A DNA stretch of 64,000 bases from NCBI RefSeq assembly GCF_014750685.1, contig NZ_JAAXGE010000010.1, forward strand, positions 62,001-126,000, read 5' to 3'. The translations under genes were made by a program, and so were the position numbers. The notes under the pieces were generated by a model that saw only the letters and a list, made by a program, of their open reading frames with translations, was not told where the DNA came from and did no database searches. Each line of letters begins with the position of its first letter. Position 1 is the first letter of the stretch. Positions 17,530 through 25,600 of the stretch are shown in pieces. This DNA comes from Bacteroides sp. GM023 (GTDB lineage: Bacteria > Bacteroidota > Bacteroidia > Bacteroidales > Bacteroidaceae).

Positions 17530-18758
17530 CTTTTTTTCATAACACTGTTGACTACCCGTATGGAAGACACCAGTTTGTTGGTTGAAGTAAAGACGTCTAC
17601 ATTCCACACGTGGGATGAGCGTCCTTTGTGTACAATGGTCGCTACCGCCCGCACGGTATCTCCTTCGTGGGCAGAAGAGATGTGGTTTCCGCTGACTTGC
17701 ATTCCTACTACAATTTCGTCAGGCTGGCAAAGAATCATTGAACCCAGTCCGGCAACCGTCTCTCCCAATGCAAGGGTGGCGCCGCCATGCAAAATTCCGA
17801 AAGGCTGGCGTGTACGATGGTCTACGGGCATTGTGGCTTCTACACGGTCTTCGTCAGCATAGGTATATTGGATACCCAGGTTTCCCATTAATGCGTGGCG
17901 TGCCTGTGCATTCAGTTGGTCAAGAGGGATTTCCGCTGCGCGAACTTCGGCGATAATCGCTTTTTCGACAGCAAGAGCCACTCCGTCTTCTTCATTCGAA
18001 GCGGTCACATAGTCGGCACAAGCTTTCACCGAGTCTTGTGAATGTCCCATAGCTATTCCCAGTCCGGCCAATTGAATCATGGTTACGTCACACACGCCAT
18101 CACCAATAGCAATCACTTCTTCACGCGTGACGCCCAATACTTCCATCAGAGCACCTAAGGTATTCGCCTTATCAATGGCACAGGGCACTACTTCGAGGAA
18201 ATACGATTCGGAGCGAAAGACATCCAAAGCACCGTTCAGGCGTCTTTTCCAATGTTCTTCCAGGCTGACAAGCGCTTCTTCGTCATCGCTGACGAGCATA
18301 CACTTGCAAGGAGCGAAATCAATGGCTGCGGAAAATTCGTCTTCGCGAATTACTTGCAGGTTATTCAGTTGGGCTTCACTTTGGATATGTTCGTTTTCAG
18401 GAGAATCCGTTATGATTGTATCATCGTGATAGGTGAACAACGCGAAGCCATTCTTGCGGGCTTTCTTTTCCAGATAAGGCAGCATTTCCGGGTTGATACG
18501 CCGTTCGAACAAGATTTCTCCGTTCTGTGCGCTGATTATCTGACAACCGTTATAAGAAAGGATAAAGCCACCATAGTTTCCAAGTTCGAGAGACTTGGCA
18601 AGCGGCAACAAACCATAAGTCGGTCTGCCGGAAGCCAGCACGATACGTACTCCCATCTGCTGAATTTTCAGCAAGGCGGCCAGTGTACGTTTACTAATTT
18701 CTTTCGCATCATTAAGCAGTGTTCCGTCTACATCCAGGACCAATAATTTATACTTCAT
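17526..18758 (-). CDS. HAD (Cof-type) phosphatase fused to a hotdog thioesterase (MenI-like)
   Basis: A 410-residue two-domain protein. Residues 1-270 are a Cof-type HAD phosphatase: D9 and D11 of VLDVDGT, SGRPTYG, and the metal loop G219-D-G-V-C-D224, where the usual Asn of GDGxND is Cys. Residues ~280-410 are a hotdog-fold thioesterase with H324-G-G and catalytic-type E333 in HGGATLALGETVAG, the pattern of DHNA-CoA thioesterases (YdiI/MenI). As first gene of the men operon it probably releases 1,4-dihydroxy-2-naphthoate from CoA, filling the otherwise missing step. The phosphatase substrate is unknown. Its stop overlaps the menF start by four bases (ATGA). Confidence 0.88.
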   Translation of the reverse strand: MKYKLLVLDVDGTLLNDAKEISKRTLAALLKIQQMGVRIVLASGRPTYGLLPLAKSLELGNYGGFILSYNGCQIISAQNGEILFERRINPEMLPYLEKKARKNGFALFTYHDDTIITDSPENEHIQSEAQLNNLQVIREDEFSAAIDFAPCKCMLVSDDEEALVSLEEHWKRRLNGALDVFRSESYFLEVVPCAIDKANTLGALMEVLGVTREEVIAIGDGVCDVTMIQLAGLGIAMGHSQDSVKACADYVTASNEEDGVALAVEKAIIAEVRAAEIPLDQLNAQARHALMGNLGIQYTYADEDRVEATMPVDHRTRQPFGILHGGATLALGETVAGLGSMILCQPDEIVVGMQVSGNHISSAHEGDTVRAVATIVHKGRSSHVWNVDVFTSTNKLVSSIRVVNSVMKKR

Positions 18759-18783
18759 GGTTACACGATTTTGATTTAGATTA

Positions 18784-18791
18784 CAAAGGTA
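18784..18791 (-). promoter_or_regulatory. Promoter of the men operon
   Basis: On the minus strand the box reads TACCTTTG, 26 bases before the start of the HAD/hotdog gene. No other such box is obvious within the operon, so this probably drives all six genes. Confidence 0.6.
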
Positions 18792-18842
18792 GGAAATTGA
18801 GTGAACGACAGAAAGCGTAAACAGATAAAAATTACTTTAATT

Positions 18843-19205
18843 TCACTCTTTCAGACGCATTTCCAAATAATCACGAAGGATTCGGGCATGATTGTACACG
18901 GGTTCTTTAGAAGCATAGAGGAGTGTCACCACCGGATGTGGCTTTATAAGGGTCAGAAAATCTGTTACTGACGAAGAAGAGTCCAGCTCTTTCTGATAGA
19001 GGACGGAGAAATCATTCCAATGTCCCGGTATATCTTCGTGAAACCACTGGCGCAGGGCGGCGGATGGGGTTATATCTTTTGCCCAATAGTCATATTTCAG
19101 CCATTCTTTTTTTATGCCACGCGGCCATAGTTTATCTACTAATACCCGATATCCGTCTGTCTCTGAAAAATCCTCGTACACTCGCTTTATCCTAACTTGT
19201 ACCAT
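18843..19205 (-). CDS. DUF488-family protein
   Basis: A 120-residue cytoplasmic protein. The DUF488 family shows here as IKRVYEDFSETDGYRVLVDK, LWPRGIKKEWLKYDYW and the C-terminal VTLLYASKEPVYNHARILRDY. The family is of unknown function and is sometimes found near metal or stress genes. It has one gene on each side on the same strand, with no overlap. The start ATG at 19205 fits the family length. Confidence 0.9.
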   Translation of the reverse strand: MVQVRIKRVYEDFSETDGYRVLVDKLWPRGIKKEWLKYDYWAKDITPSAALRQWFHEDIPGHWNDFSVLYQKELDSSSSVTDFLTLIKPHPVVTLLYASKEPVYNHARILRDYLEMRLKE

Positions 19206-19274
19206 TATTATTTTTATTTAATTATTATAAGTAATAAACCGAAAAGGCCGGAAATTGTTCCGGTAAACGGAACA

Positions 19275-19643
19275 TTACTCCAGCTTTTGCCTGTATTCGG
19301 CAGGCGAAACGCCATAATGCCTGATAAAGGAACGATAGAAAGTTGTATAAGAAGAATAGCCCACTTCTTCGGCAATTACAAACAGGCATTGTTCATCTTC
19401 CGATTGCAGCCTGTCTACAAATTCGGATATGCGCAAAGTGTCGATATACTCTGAAAGAGTCTGCCCTATGGACTGACGGACGCAGCCGCTTATATAGGTG
19501 CGGTTGGTTCTCAAATGTTGTGCCAGGATGCTCCGGTTTAATGACGGATTTCGATACAGTTTTTTTTCACGTATTAGCAAATCAAGTTGCTTGAACAAGT
19601 TCAGTGTCTGAACTTCCATTGTCAGATAATTTATATTTTCCAT
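19275..19643 (-). CDS. Stand-alone AraC-type DNA-binding protein
   Basis: About 122 residues from ATG 19643; a longer frame to TTG 19700 crosses the predicted promoter box at 19664-19671. The whole protein is an AraC/XylS double helix-turn-helix: PSLNRSILAQHLRTNRTYI (first HTH) and CLFVIAEEVGYSSYTTFYRS with HYGVSPAEYR (second HTH, conserved signature). It has no ligand-binding or receiver domain. It resembles the C-terminal output domain of the next gene on the same strand, so it may be an offshoot of that type of regulator. Confidence 0.88.
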   Translation of the reverse strand: MENINYLTMEVQTLNLFKQLDLLIREKKLYRNPSLNRSILAQHLRTNRTYISGCVRQSIGQTLSEYIDTLRISEFVDRLQSEDEQCLFVIAEEVGYSSYTTFYRSFIRHYGVSPAEYRQKLE

Positions 19644-19663
19644 TTCCCTAATTTTGTATGAAG

Positions 19664-19671
19664 CAAAAGTA
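19664..19671 (-). promoter_or_regulatory. Promoter of the stand-alone AraC gene
   Basis: The minus strand reads TACTTTTG, matching TAnnTTTG, 20 bases before the ATG at 19643. It also rules out the TTG start at 19700. Confidence 0.5.
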
Positions 19672-19843
19672 ATAATTAGAGAAATACGATAAGTTTGCAA
19701 TGGCGCAATTACACTTTACAAATCCACAATTTGGCGTCCCAAAATGGCAAAAAAAGCGGGACACCTGCTTTTTTCCTGCAAATTCCGGTAATTTATCGGT
19801 TTTATTTCATTTTGTTCAAGCAAATGGGATTTCACTATATCGT

Positions 19844-21619
19844 TCAGAGTGTCTCCTGTGTTTTCTTAAATTCATAGGGTGTCATGCCTGTTTTTTTCTT
19901 AAAAAGGTTATATAAGATCGGGGTGCTGTTAAAGCCTGCTTCATCGGCTATGGCACGTATTGTATAATTAGGATGCATTTTTAACAATTTGATGGCATAG
20001 TTTATACGAAGTTCATTAATATAGCCATTGAAATTGGTCCCGGTACACTCTTTTATCATTCGGGCAAAACGGGCGTTATTCAGATGTACTATCTGTGCCA
20101 AGTCTTCCCTCGATAATTCAGGAGAGAGATACAATCGGTCTTGAACAACTATCCGGTTGAGTTCCTGAAATATTTTCCGATTCTCCTCTTCCTCCCCGCT
20201 GACTTTATCGGTTTCATCCGGAAGGTCTTCTATTTCTTCAAGAGATTCCACGATCGGTTCTATGTCGGACAATATAGGAATTATTTTGTTTATTTCTTCT
20301 TCGGGCAATAGTTGGTTTCGTTCGTCCCTGTCTCTTTGAGCCAATTTCTCATTGACGAACCTGGCCAGTACTTTATTTTTGTATCTGACAATGTTGTTAA
20401 AACGCCACATACGCCATAATATAAACAGAGTAAGCAGGACTACACAGGCGAGGAAGATAAGTGATATATTTCTGATTTTCAGTTGCGAGGCCTGTTCTGC
20501 AATATGTTCTTCTTTCTCTGAAGCGTCATACATTGCATTCAGTTCCAAGGCGGCATTTGCCCTATCCTTATTATTAATACTGTCCGTTATCTCCAGTATA
20601 GTTCCACGCAAATCCGCAGCTGCCTTATAGTTTTGCATACCGAGATGGCCTTGTACTTCTTTCTTCAGGATTCTAAGATATTGGATATTGAGAGTATCTT
20701 GCTGTGTTCTCATCAAGTTCTTGAAATCCTGGCAATTTTCAATTACTTTTTCATATTGTCCAGAAAGAGTTAAATAAGGCACAGAATTAATCTTGCCATC
20801 CGGGGTATGGGAATCTTTTGTGGCTAAATATTGTTGATAATACTCTTCCGCTTGCTTATATTTCTTTTCTACCTGGCAGATATATGCCAGTTTTGCATAT
20901 AGATAACTGTATTGGCTATCCGTATAACCTTCAGGAACGTGGGGAAGTTTTTCTATTCTTTTAAGAAGTTTCTCGCGTTCCAAAGCTAGCTTCAGGGCTT
21001 CTTCAATCCGTGAGTCCGTCATTAGATAACCCATCTCTGCCCCGTAATAATAGGAAAGCAACATCATTTCCCGCATATCTTTTGAGCCGCGCAGCATCTC
21101 GATAGTACGGTTGAAGTAATCATATGCTTTGTCTTTAGAAGATAACGCCCAGTTGTTTTCCCCAATGCAGAAAAGTAATCTGAATTCAGCTTCCCGGTCT
21201 TGTAATTCCTGTGCCTGCCTGATTCCGCTAAGGGCATACTTCATACTCTCGCTATGCTTGCTCATCATGTTGGTAAGTTCTGCCAAATAAACGGTCATTT
21301 TCAGCATATGTTCCGGGGCTCTCTGCGAAACAGAATCAAGCAAATAGGCTTTCCTGGCATACAAGTATGCCAGCTTGTTCATGTACAGGCTACGATAGGA
21401 CAGACTACGCAGTTCATTGACTATCCGTAAAGGCATCGTTTTCCTGTTTTCCGCTTCATCTAACAGTTGTAATGCACGTTTTGGCTCGGCAATATATGTC
21501 CCGCGTATATATTCCTCAGTATATAGAGAATCGTTAAGAACAGTTTTGTTGGCTAATAAACGCTGGCTATGCACAAATAAAAAGATACATATACATACCC
21601 ATAAATGTATACCTTTCAT
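19844..21619 (-). CDS. TPR sensor with one membrane helix and AraC-type output domain
   Basis: 591 residues: a signal peptide (WVCICIFLFVHSQRLLA), then about 350 residues of helical tetratricopeptide-like repeats predicted to lie in the periplasm, one membrane helix at about 383-402 (ISLIFLACVVLLTLFILWRM), a charged linker, and a C-terminal AraC helix-turn-helix (LSREDLAQIVHLNNARFARM, YTIRAIADEAGFNSTPILYN, TGMTPYEFKK). This one-component transmembrane architecture is common in Bacteroides and has no kinase or receiver domain. The signal it senses is unknown. A TACCTTTG box on the minus strand (21644-21651) lies 25 bases upstream. Confidence 0.88.
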   Translation of the reverse strand: MKGIHLWVCICIFLFVHSQRLLANKTVLNDSLYTEEYIRGTYIAEPKRALQLLDEAENRKTMPLRIVNELRSLSYRSLYMNKLAYLYARKAYLLDSVSQRAPEHMLKMTVYLAELTNMMSKHSESMKYALSGIRQAQELQDREAEFRLLFCIGENNWALSSKDKAYDYFNRTIEMLRGSKDMREMMLLSYYYGAEMGYLMTDSRIEEALKLALEREKLLKRIEKLPHVPEGYTDSQYSYLYAKLAYICQVEKKYKQAEEYYQQYLATKDSHTPDGKINSVPYLTLSGQYEKVIENCQDFKNLMRTQQDTLNIQYLRILKKEVQGHLGMQNYKAAADLRGTILEITDSINNKDRANAALELNAMYDASEKEEHIAEQASQLKIRNISLIFLACVVLLTLFILWRMWRFNNIVRYKNKVLARFVNEKLAQRDRDERNQLLPEEEINKIIPILSDIEPIVESLEEIEDLPDETDKVSGEEEENRKIFQELNRIVVQDRLYLSPELSREDLAQIVHLNNARFARMIKECTGTNFNGYINELRINYAIKLLKMHPNYTIRAIADEAGFNSTPILYNLFKKKTGMTPYEFKKTQETL

Positions 21620-21643
21620 ATTACTTTATCATCATTTACTCTC

Positions 21644-21651
21644 CAAAGGTA
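21644..21651 (-). promoter_or_regulatory. Promoter of the TPR-AraC gene
   Basis: The minus strand reads TACCTTTG, 25 bases before the ATG at 21619. Confidence 0.6.
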
Positions 21652-21756
21652 AACGATATTTGATAAACGTACAAAAACAGATTATTTTTATAAAATAAAA
21701 ATAAGAAACATTAGCATTAACGGATTACATCGGGACATACGTTCTTTTCTGCGTTA

Positions 21757-22524
21757 TTACAGGCCTAATGCTTTCTCAAACCGTTTATCGATGCACGTGC
21801 TCAGGTCGGTCGTGATGAATTTGCCATTATAGAAAAGGGTGAATATAGTGGCAGGAGTAGGTGCATTTTGTGCCTGTTCCATAGTTTCCAACCGGATTAT
21901 TTTTAATGGGATTCCCTTATTTTTAGCTGCATCCACCAAAGAGCCGCGAACGTGGTACTCCGTGAACGGGCAACGATGGGTATAATAAACCACTACTCCT
22001 TCACGATCCGGACACTCACCACTCAGCACTGATTCGTTAAAGGAGGGATCGGGTGCGGCAGGGTTTATCTTTAACGCCAAAAGGCTGAATCCCGACGGGA
22101 GTTTTTCCACTGTTTGGAAGCCTTGCCTCAACAGCCATTTCGTGTCACTCATAAAATGGTATTTGGATGTACCGGCTACAGTAACCAGACCATCTTTTCC
22201 TTGCGCCTTTGCATCGTCGATAGCAGACTGCAACAATGCTTTGCCGTGTCCGCATCCTTTGTATTTCCCCGATACCCAAAAGCAGTTTATCATCAGATAA
22301 TTGGGAGCGCTGACAGGAACCCATGCTTTTTCGGCCGGTACATATTCTATAAAGACTTTTGCCCGTTCATCGATCCGTCTGAAAACATATCCGTTATCAA
22401 ACTCTTTTTTCAGCCAGGTTTTCTTCAGTTCGTAGCTATCCTTGCATTTCTTGTCCGAGAAAGCGCAGCAGATGTGTTCGCTATCGATATTTTCTTTCGT
22501 GAGAGTGATATACTTTGTTTCCAT
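21757..22524 (-). CDS. GNAT acetyltransferase with C-terminal YoaP-like domain
   Basis: 255 residues. The N-terminal half is a GNAT N-acetyltransferase, with the acetyl-CoA pyrophosphate loop near KYKGCGHGKALLQSAIDDAK (about residues 92-111). The C-terminal ~100 residues (VVYYTHRCPFTEYHVRGSLV then PTPATIFTLFYNGKFITTD) match the YoaP type, a thioredoxin-like extension with one Cys in the RCPFTEY motif. The substrate is unknown. It is a single gene with its own promoter box at 22561-22568. Confidence 0.85.
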   Translation of the reverse strand: METKYITLTKENIDSEHICCAFSDKKCKDSYELKKTWLKKEFDNGYVFRRIDERAKVFIEYVPAEKAWVPVSAPNYLMINCFWVSGKYKGCGHGKALLQSAIDDAKAQGKDGLVTVAGTSKYHFMSDTKWLLRQGFQTVEKLPSGFSLLALKINPAAPDPSFNESVLSGECPDREGVVVYYTHRCPFTEYHVRGSLVDAAKNKGIPLKIIRLETMEQAQNAPTPATIFTLFYNGKFITTDLSTCIDKRFEKALGL

Positions 22525-22560
22525 ACTATTCTATTTATAGGTATATAATTGTTTAGAAAG

Positions 22561-22568
22561 CAAAAATA
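22561..22568 (-). promoter_or_regulatory. Promoter of the GNAT-YoaP gene
   Basis: The minus strand reads TATTTTTG, matching TAnnTTTG, 37 bases before the start at 22524. Confidence 0.5.
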
Positions 22569-22635
22569 GTTCATATCGGGAACAATTGCAAAATATATGT
22601 GTTATATCGTTCTCTTTTAGTTATTCCCAGCCTCT

Positions 22636-22643
22636 TACCTTTG
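22636..22643 (+). promoter_or_regulatory. Promoter of the beta-lactamase-fold gene
   Basis: TACCTTTG lies 40 bases before the ATG at 22683, with a T-rich -33 region (TTTTAG) about 20 bases upstream. Confidence 0.6.
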
Positions 22644-22682
22644 CAACATCAAAAAAAGTGAGAGTAATTAAAGGAGAATGTT

Positions 22683-24296
22683 ATGAAGAAGAATGTATTA
22701 ATTTTAGCAGTATTACTAATATCGGGAACGATTTTAGCTCAAAACGGAGGAGTCATTATGAAGAAGTATGAAAACCAATTGCCGCAAGCAGGCAGAGGCA
22801 ACGTACAAGTTGCCTATCAAGGAAAAGCCATCGACCAGATGATTTACGAATTTATGGAGGAACAGGGAATACCGGGCATGACGCTCGCTATTGTTCAGGC
22901 TCCTTATATTCCACGCGTCGTAGGTTATGGAGTTACGGATTTTGAAAAAGGGAATCTCGCCGCAGCGAAAACTCTTTGGCCGATAGGACCTATCTCTCAA
23001 GGGTATGCGGCGGTAGCTATCATGCAATTGTACGAAAAAGGTAAACTTGATTTGAATGATCCTATCGGAAAGTATCTCAAGGATATTCCTGAAAGCTGGA
23101 AGTCAATCAGTATTCTTCAATTAATGCAACATAGTACGGGCATTGCCGATTATCGTGCACAAAGCGGTTTTGATGTATCGGCCAATTATCAGCCTGTTGA
23201 ATTGATTAAGACAGTGGAAGCTATTCCTTTGGCTTTTGAACCGGGAACGGATGTGAAGCAAAGTGCTACCAACTTTCTTTTATTGACTTCTATCGTTGAG
23301 AAGGCAGGTAAAATGCCTTATCATGACTTCGTGAGAAAATATCAGATTGATTATCTTGGCTTGCAACAGACTTTCTTCGGCGAAGACTTGGCGAAAGTAA
23401 AGCAGGAAGATGTTACGACTACCGCCAACGTGCATCAGACTTTCAAGAAAGATAAAGATTATATCAATCCTTCGGAAACGACAACGGGGTATGTAGAAAA
23501 AGACGGTAAGTTAGTCGCTGCTCCTGCCATCAGTCCTACTGCCATGAAAGGTTTCTCCGATATTTGGGCATCAGCAGAGAATGTCAGTCATTGGGACATT
23601 GCTTTGGCGGGTGGAGTGCTCATCGCTAAACCGGAAAATCGTGATATGATTTATAAATCGACTAAGCTTGCCAACGGGAAAGTTGTTCCTGCCGTGGCTG
23701 GTTGGCAGTTCTACAATCATAAAGGATTGATGGATATCAAAGGCAATGTATCGGGACATTCCGCTTTTCTCAGTCGTTTCACGGATGCTTCAGAATTGGT
23801 GTGTGTCACTCTTTTGGCAAATAAGGAAGGAGTAGATCTCACAAATCTAGGACGTAAAATCGCTGCTGCTTTTGACAGTAGTAAAATGGGAACCGGTGCT
23901 AATGATAATCTATTATACACCTACGAGAGTCAGTTCAATGTAGCGGAAACGATGGCACGCCTTGAACAAACTCTGAAAAAGATGGGGATTCCTGTATTCG
24001 CCAAGTTCGATCATGGAAAGAATGCGGAGGAAGTAGGTCTGGAACTTCGACCGAATCAGGTTATTGTTTTCGGTTCTCCGAAAGTAGGAACTAAATTGAT
24101 GCAAGATAATCCGAGTATTTCTATCGAATTGCCTTTGAAAATCTCTGTATGGGAAGATAAGAACGGTAGTGTATGGGCTACATTCCCGCAAATGAAAGTG
24201 ATGGCGGCAGAATATGGTCTTGAAGCGGAACCCGTAATCGGAAAGATGCAGGAGTTGCTGGAGAAGATTGTTATTCAATCGGCCAGTGTTTATTAA
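22683..24296 (+). CDS. Secreted beta-lactamase/transpeptidase-fold protein with lost catalytic motifs
   Basis: 537 residues with a signal peptide ending near ILAQ. Residues ~45-400 have the fold of class C beta-lactamase-related serine hydrolases (PGMTLAIV, GYGVTDFEKGNL, AVAIMQLYEKGKLDLNDPI, ISILQLMQHSTGI). All three active-site motifs are altered: the usual SxxK (as in IGSVTK) is P103-I-S-Q106 (IGPISQ); the YxN motif is Q193-S-A195; and the HxG motif is H359-S-A361. It is therefore likely inactive as a hydrolase and may bind peptidoglycan or a protein partner. The C-terminal ~130 residues are a separate domain. It is monocistronic, with its own promoter and terminator. Confidence 0.88.
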   Translation: MKKNVLILAVLLISGTILAQNGGVIMKKYENQLPQAGRGNVQVAYQGKAIDQMIYEFMEEQGIPGMTLAIVQAPYIPRVVGYGVTDFEKGNLAAAKTLWPIGPISQGYAAVAIMQLYEKGKLDLNDPIGKYLKDIPESWKSISILQLMQHSTGIADYRAQSGFDVSANYQPVELIKTVEAIPLAFEPGTDVKQSATNFLLLTSIVEKAGKMPYHDFVRKYQIDYLGLQQTFFGEDLAKVKQEDVTTTANVHQTFKKDKDYINPSETTTGYVEKDGKLVAAPAISPTAMKGFSDIWASAENVSHWDIALAGGVLIAKPENRDMIYKSTKLANGKVVPAVAGWQFYNHKGLMDIKGNVSGHSAFLSRFTDASELVCVTLLANKEGVDLTNLGRKIAAAFDSSKMGTGANDNLLYTYESQFNVAETMARLEQTLKKMGIPVFAKFDHGKNAEEVGLELRPNQVIVFGSPKVGTKLMQDNPSISIELPLKISVWEDKNGSVWATFPQMKVMAAEYGLEAEPVIGKMQELLEKIVIQSASVY

Positions 24297-24356
24297 ATGA
24301 TTTCTATTATAAATGATTCTTATTATATGAAATAAGGACTCATATTTATCTACATA

Positions 24357-24387
24357 AAAATCCGGTTCGAGGTTAGAACCGGATTTT
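24357..24387. terminator. Bidirectional terminator
   Basis: The perfect 12-base arms AAAATCCGGTTC (24357-24368) and GAACCGGATTTT (24376-24387) are separated by a 7-base loop, with a T-rich tract after it on the plus strand and A/T on both sides. It sits between the convergent 22683 gene and rlmF. Confidence 0.85.
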
Positions 24388-24402
24388 CCTTTTTTAATGG
24401 TC

Positions 24403-25308
24403 TTAAAACCGCCAAGCTAATATCCTGCTATTTTTCGTTCCCTGCTGCATTCGGATAATCTTATATTCCGATACATGGACGGCTTTCAGTTTAGCGTACA
24501 GCTTATCCAGGTTCTTTTCTTTTGAAACCAGGCTGGTAAACCATCCACAGTTCTTCTTATATTTCTGACTTTCGGAAATCATATTCAATAAAAAGCGGAT
24601 TTCTCCCCCTTCGCACCAAAGCTCGTTTGCATTCCCGCCGAAGTTCAGTTTTGCTTTCTGTACTTTCTCGCCTTTCAGGCTGCTTAGTTTGCGCAATGTC
24701 CCTTCTTCCGCTTCTTCTTTCGAACTATGAAATGGTGGATTACAAATAGTTACATCAAAATAGTCATCGGAAGCAATTATTCCATCGAATATCTTTTTAC
24801 TATCTTCCTGAAGTCTTAAGTCAATCTTATGTGCTAACACCGGATTGCAAGTCACTATCTTTCGTGCATTCTCAATGGAAACCGGATCAATATCAGAGCC
24901 GACAAATGTCCATCCGTATTCCGTGTGTCCGATAATCGGGTAAATACAATTGGCTCCTACTCCAATATCCAGGCATCTTGGCTTTTTGTTCTCCTCACTT
25001 TCTCCGTTTCTGTTACCTCGTTCCGCTTGAATTAAGTCCGCAATATAATGAATATAATCTGCTCTCCCGGGAATGGGCGGACACAAATAATCTTTCGGTA
25101 TATCCCAATACCGAATACCATAATAGGTTATCAGCAAAGCTTTATTCAGTGCCCTCACCGCATGCGGATTAAAGAAATTTATCGTATTTGTTCCATACGG
25201 ATTGAGTGATACAAACTTCTTGAGAGGGGGATAATTCTCTATCAATAACGAAAAATCGTATTGACCGTTATGCTTATTTCTGGTATGTAGTTCGTTTCTT
25301 TCTGCCAT
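24403..25308 (-). CDS. rlmF: 23S rRNA (adenine(1618)-N6)-methyltransferase
   Basis: About 301 residues from ATG 25308; the longer frame to TTG 25335 runs into a terminator hairpin. It is an S-adenosylmethionine-dependent methyltransferase. Marks are the N-terminal LHTRNKHNGQYDFSLLIENY, the SAM motif CLDIGVGANCIYPIIG, FVGSDIDPVSIENA and the N6-adenine catalytic NPPF (TICNPPFHSSKEEAEEGTLR). The family modifies A1618 of 23S rRNA. It is a single gene with terminators on both sides. Confidence 0.94.
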   Translation of the reverse strand: MAERNELHTRNKHNGQYDFSLLIENYPPLKKFVSLNPYGTNTINFFNPHAVRALNKALLITYYGIRYWDIPKDYLCPPIPGRADYIHYIADLIQAERGNRNGESEENKKPRCLDIGVGANCIYPIIGHTEYGWTFVGSDIDPVSIENARKIVTCNPVLAHKIDLRLQEDSKKIFDGIIASDDYFDVTICNPPFHSSKEEAEEGTLRKLSSLKGEKVQKAKLNFGGNANELWCEGGEIRFLLNMISESQKYKKNCGWFTSLVSKEKNLDKLYAKLKAVHVSEYKIIRMQQGTKNSRILAWRF

Positions 25309-25336
25309 ATTCAAATGCAATGCTTTTGTTAACAAA

Positions 25337-25369
25337 AAAGCCTTGTAAGCTATTCACTTACAAGGCTTT
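25337..25369 (-). terminator. Terminator of tRNA-Ser
   Basis: The 13-base arms AAAGCCTTGTAAG (25337-25349) and CTTACAAGGCTTT (25357-25369) pair perfectly. Read on the minus strand the stem ends in TTTTTTGTT, so it terminates the tRNA transcript just before rlmF. Confidence 0.85.
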
Positions 25370-25382
25370 ACATTTTTTCCAG

Positions 25383-25467
25383 CGGAGAGGGAGGGATTCG
25401 AACCCCCGGAAGTGTTACCTTCAACGGTTTTCAAGACCGCCGCAATCGACCACTCTGCCACCTCTCC
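25383..25467 (-). tRNA. tRNA-Ser(UGA)
   Basis: This is an 85-nt class II tRNA on the minus strand. The acceptor stem GGAGAGG (25467-25461) pairs with CCTCTCC (25390-25384), and the discriminator is G at 25383. The anticodon loop CTTGAAA gives anticodon TGA, reading UCA/UCN serine codons. There is a long variable arm, and the T-loop GGTTCGAATCC is intact. CCA is not encoded. Confidence 0.96.
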
Positions 25468-25568
25468 AAAACTCCCTTATCAGAAGTGCTTTCCGTTGAA
25501 AGCGGTGCAAAGGTACAAATCATTTTTAAATCCGCAAACAATCTGATATTTTTTTCGCGAATAAATCG

Positions 25569-25576
25569 TATTTTTG
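25569..25576 (+). promoter_or_regulatory. Promoter of mutS2
   Basis: TATTTTTG matches TAnnTTTG. It overlaps the TTG at 25574, which shows that this codon is not the mutS2 start and supports ATG 25601. Confidence 0.6.
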
Positions 25577-25600
25577 CAGACCATTAGTAAGAACAAAGAT

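Noticed and set aside
17530..17607. Longer start for menF
   Set aside because: The extra residues lie inside the HAD/hotdog coding region and lack similarity; the ATGA overlap at 17526-17529 is the typical coupled start.
25574..25600. TTG start for mutS2
   Set aside because: The TTG is part of the TATTTTTG promoter box; ATG 25601 gives the family's normal N-terminus.
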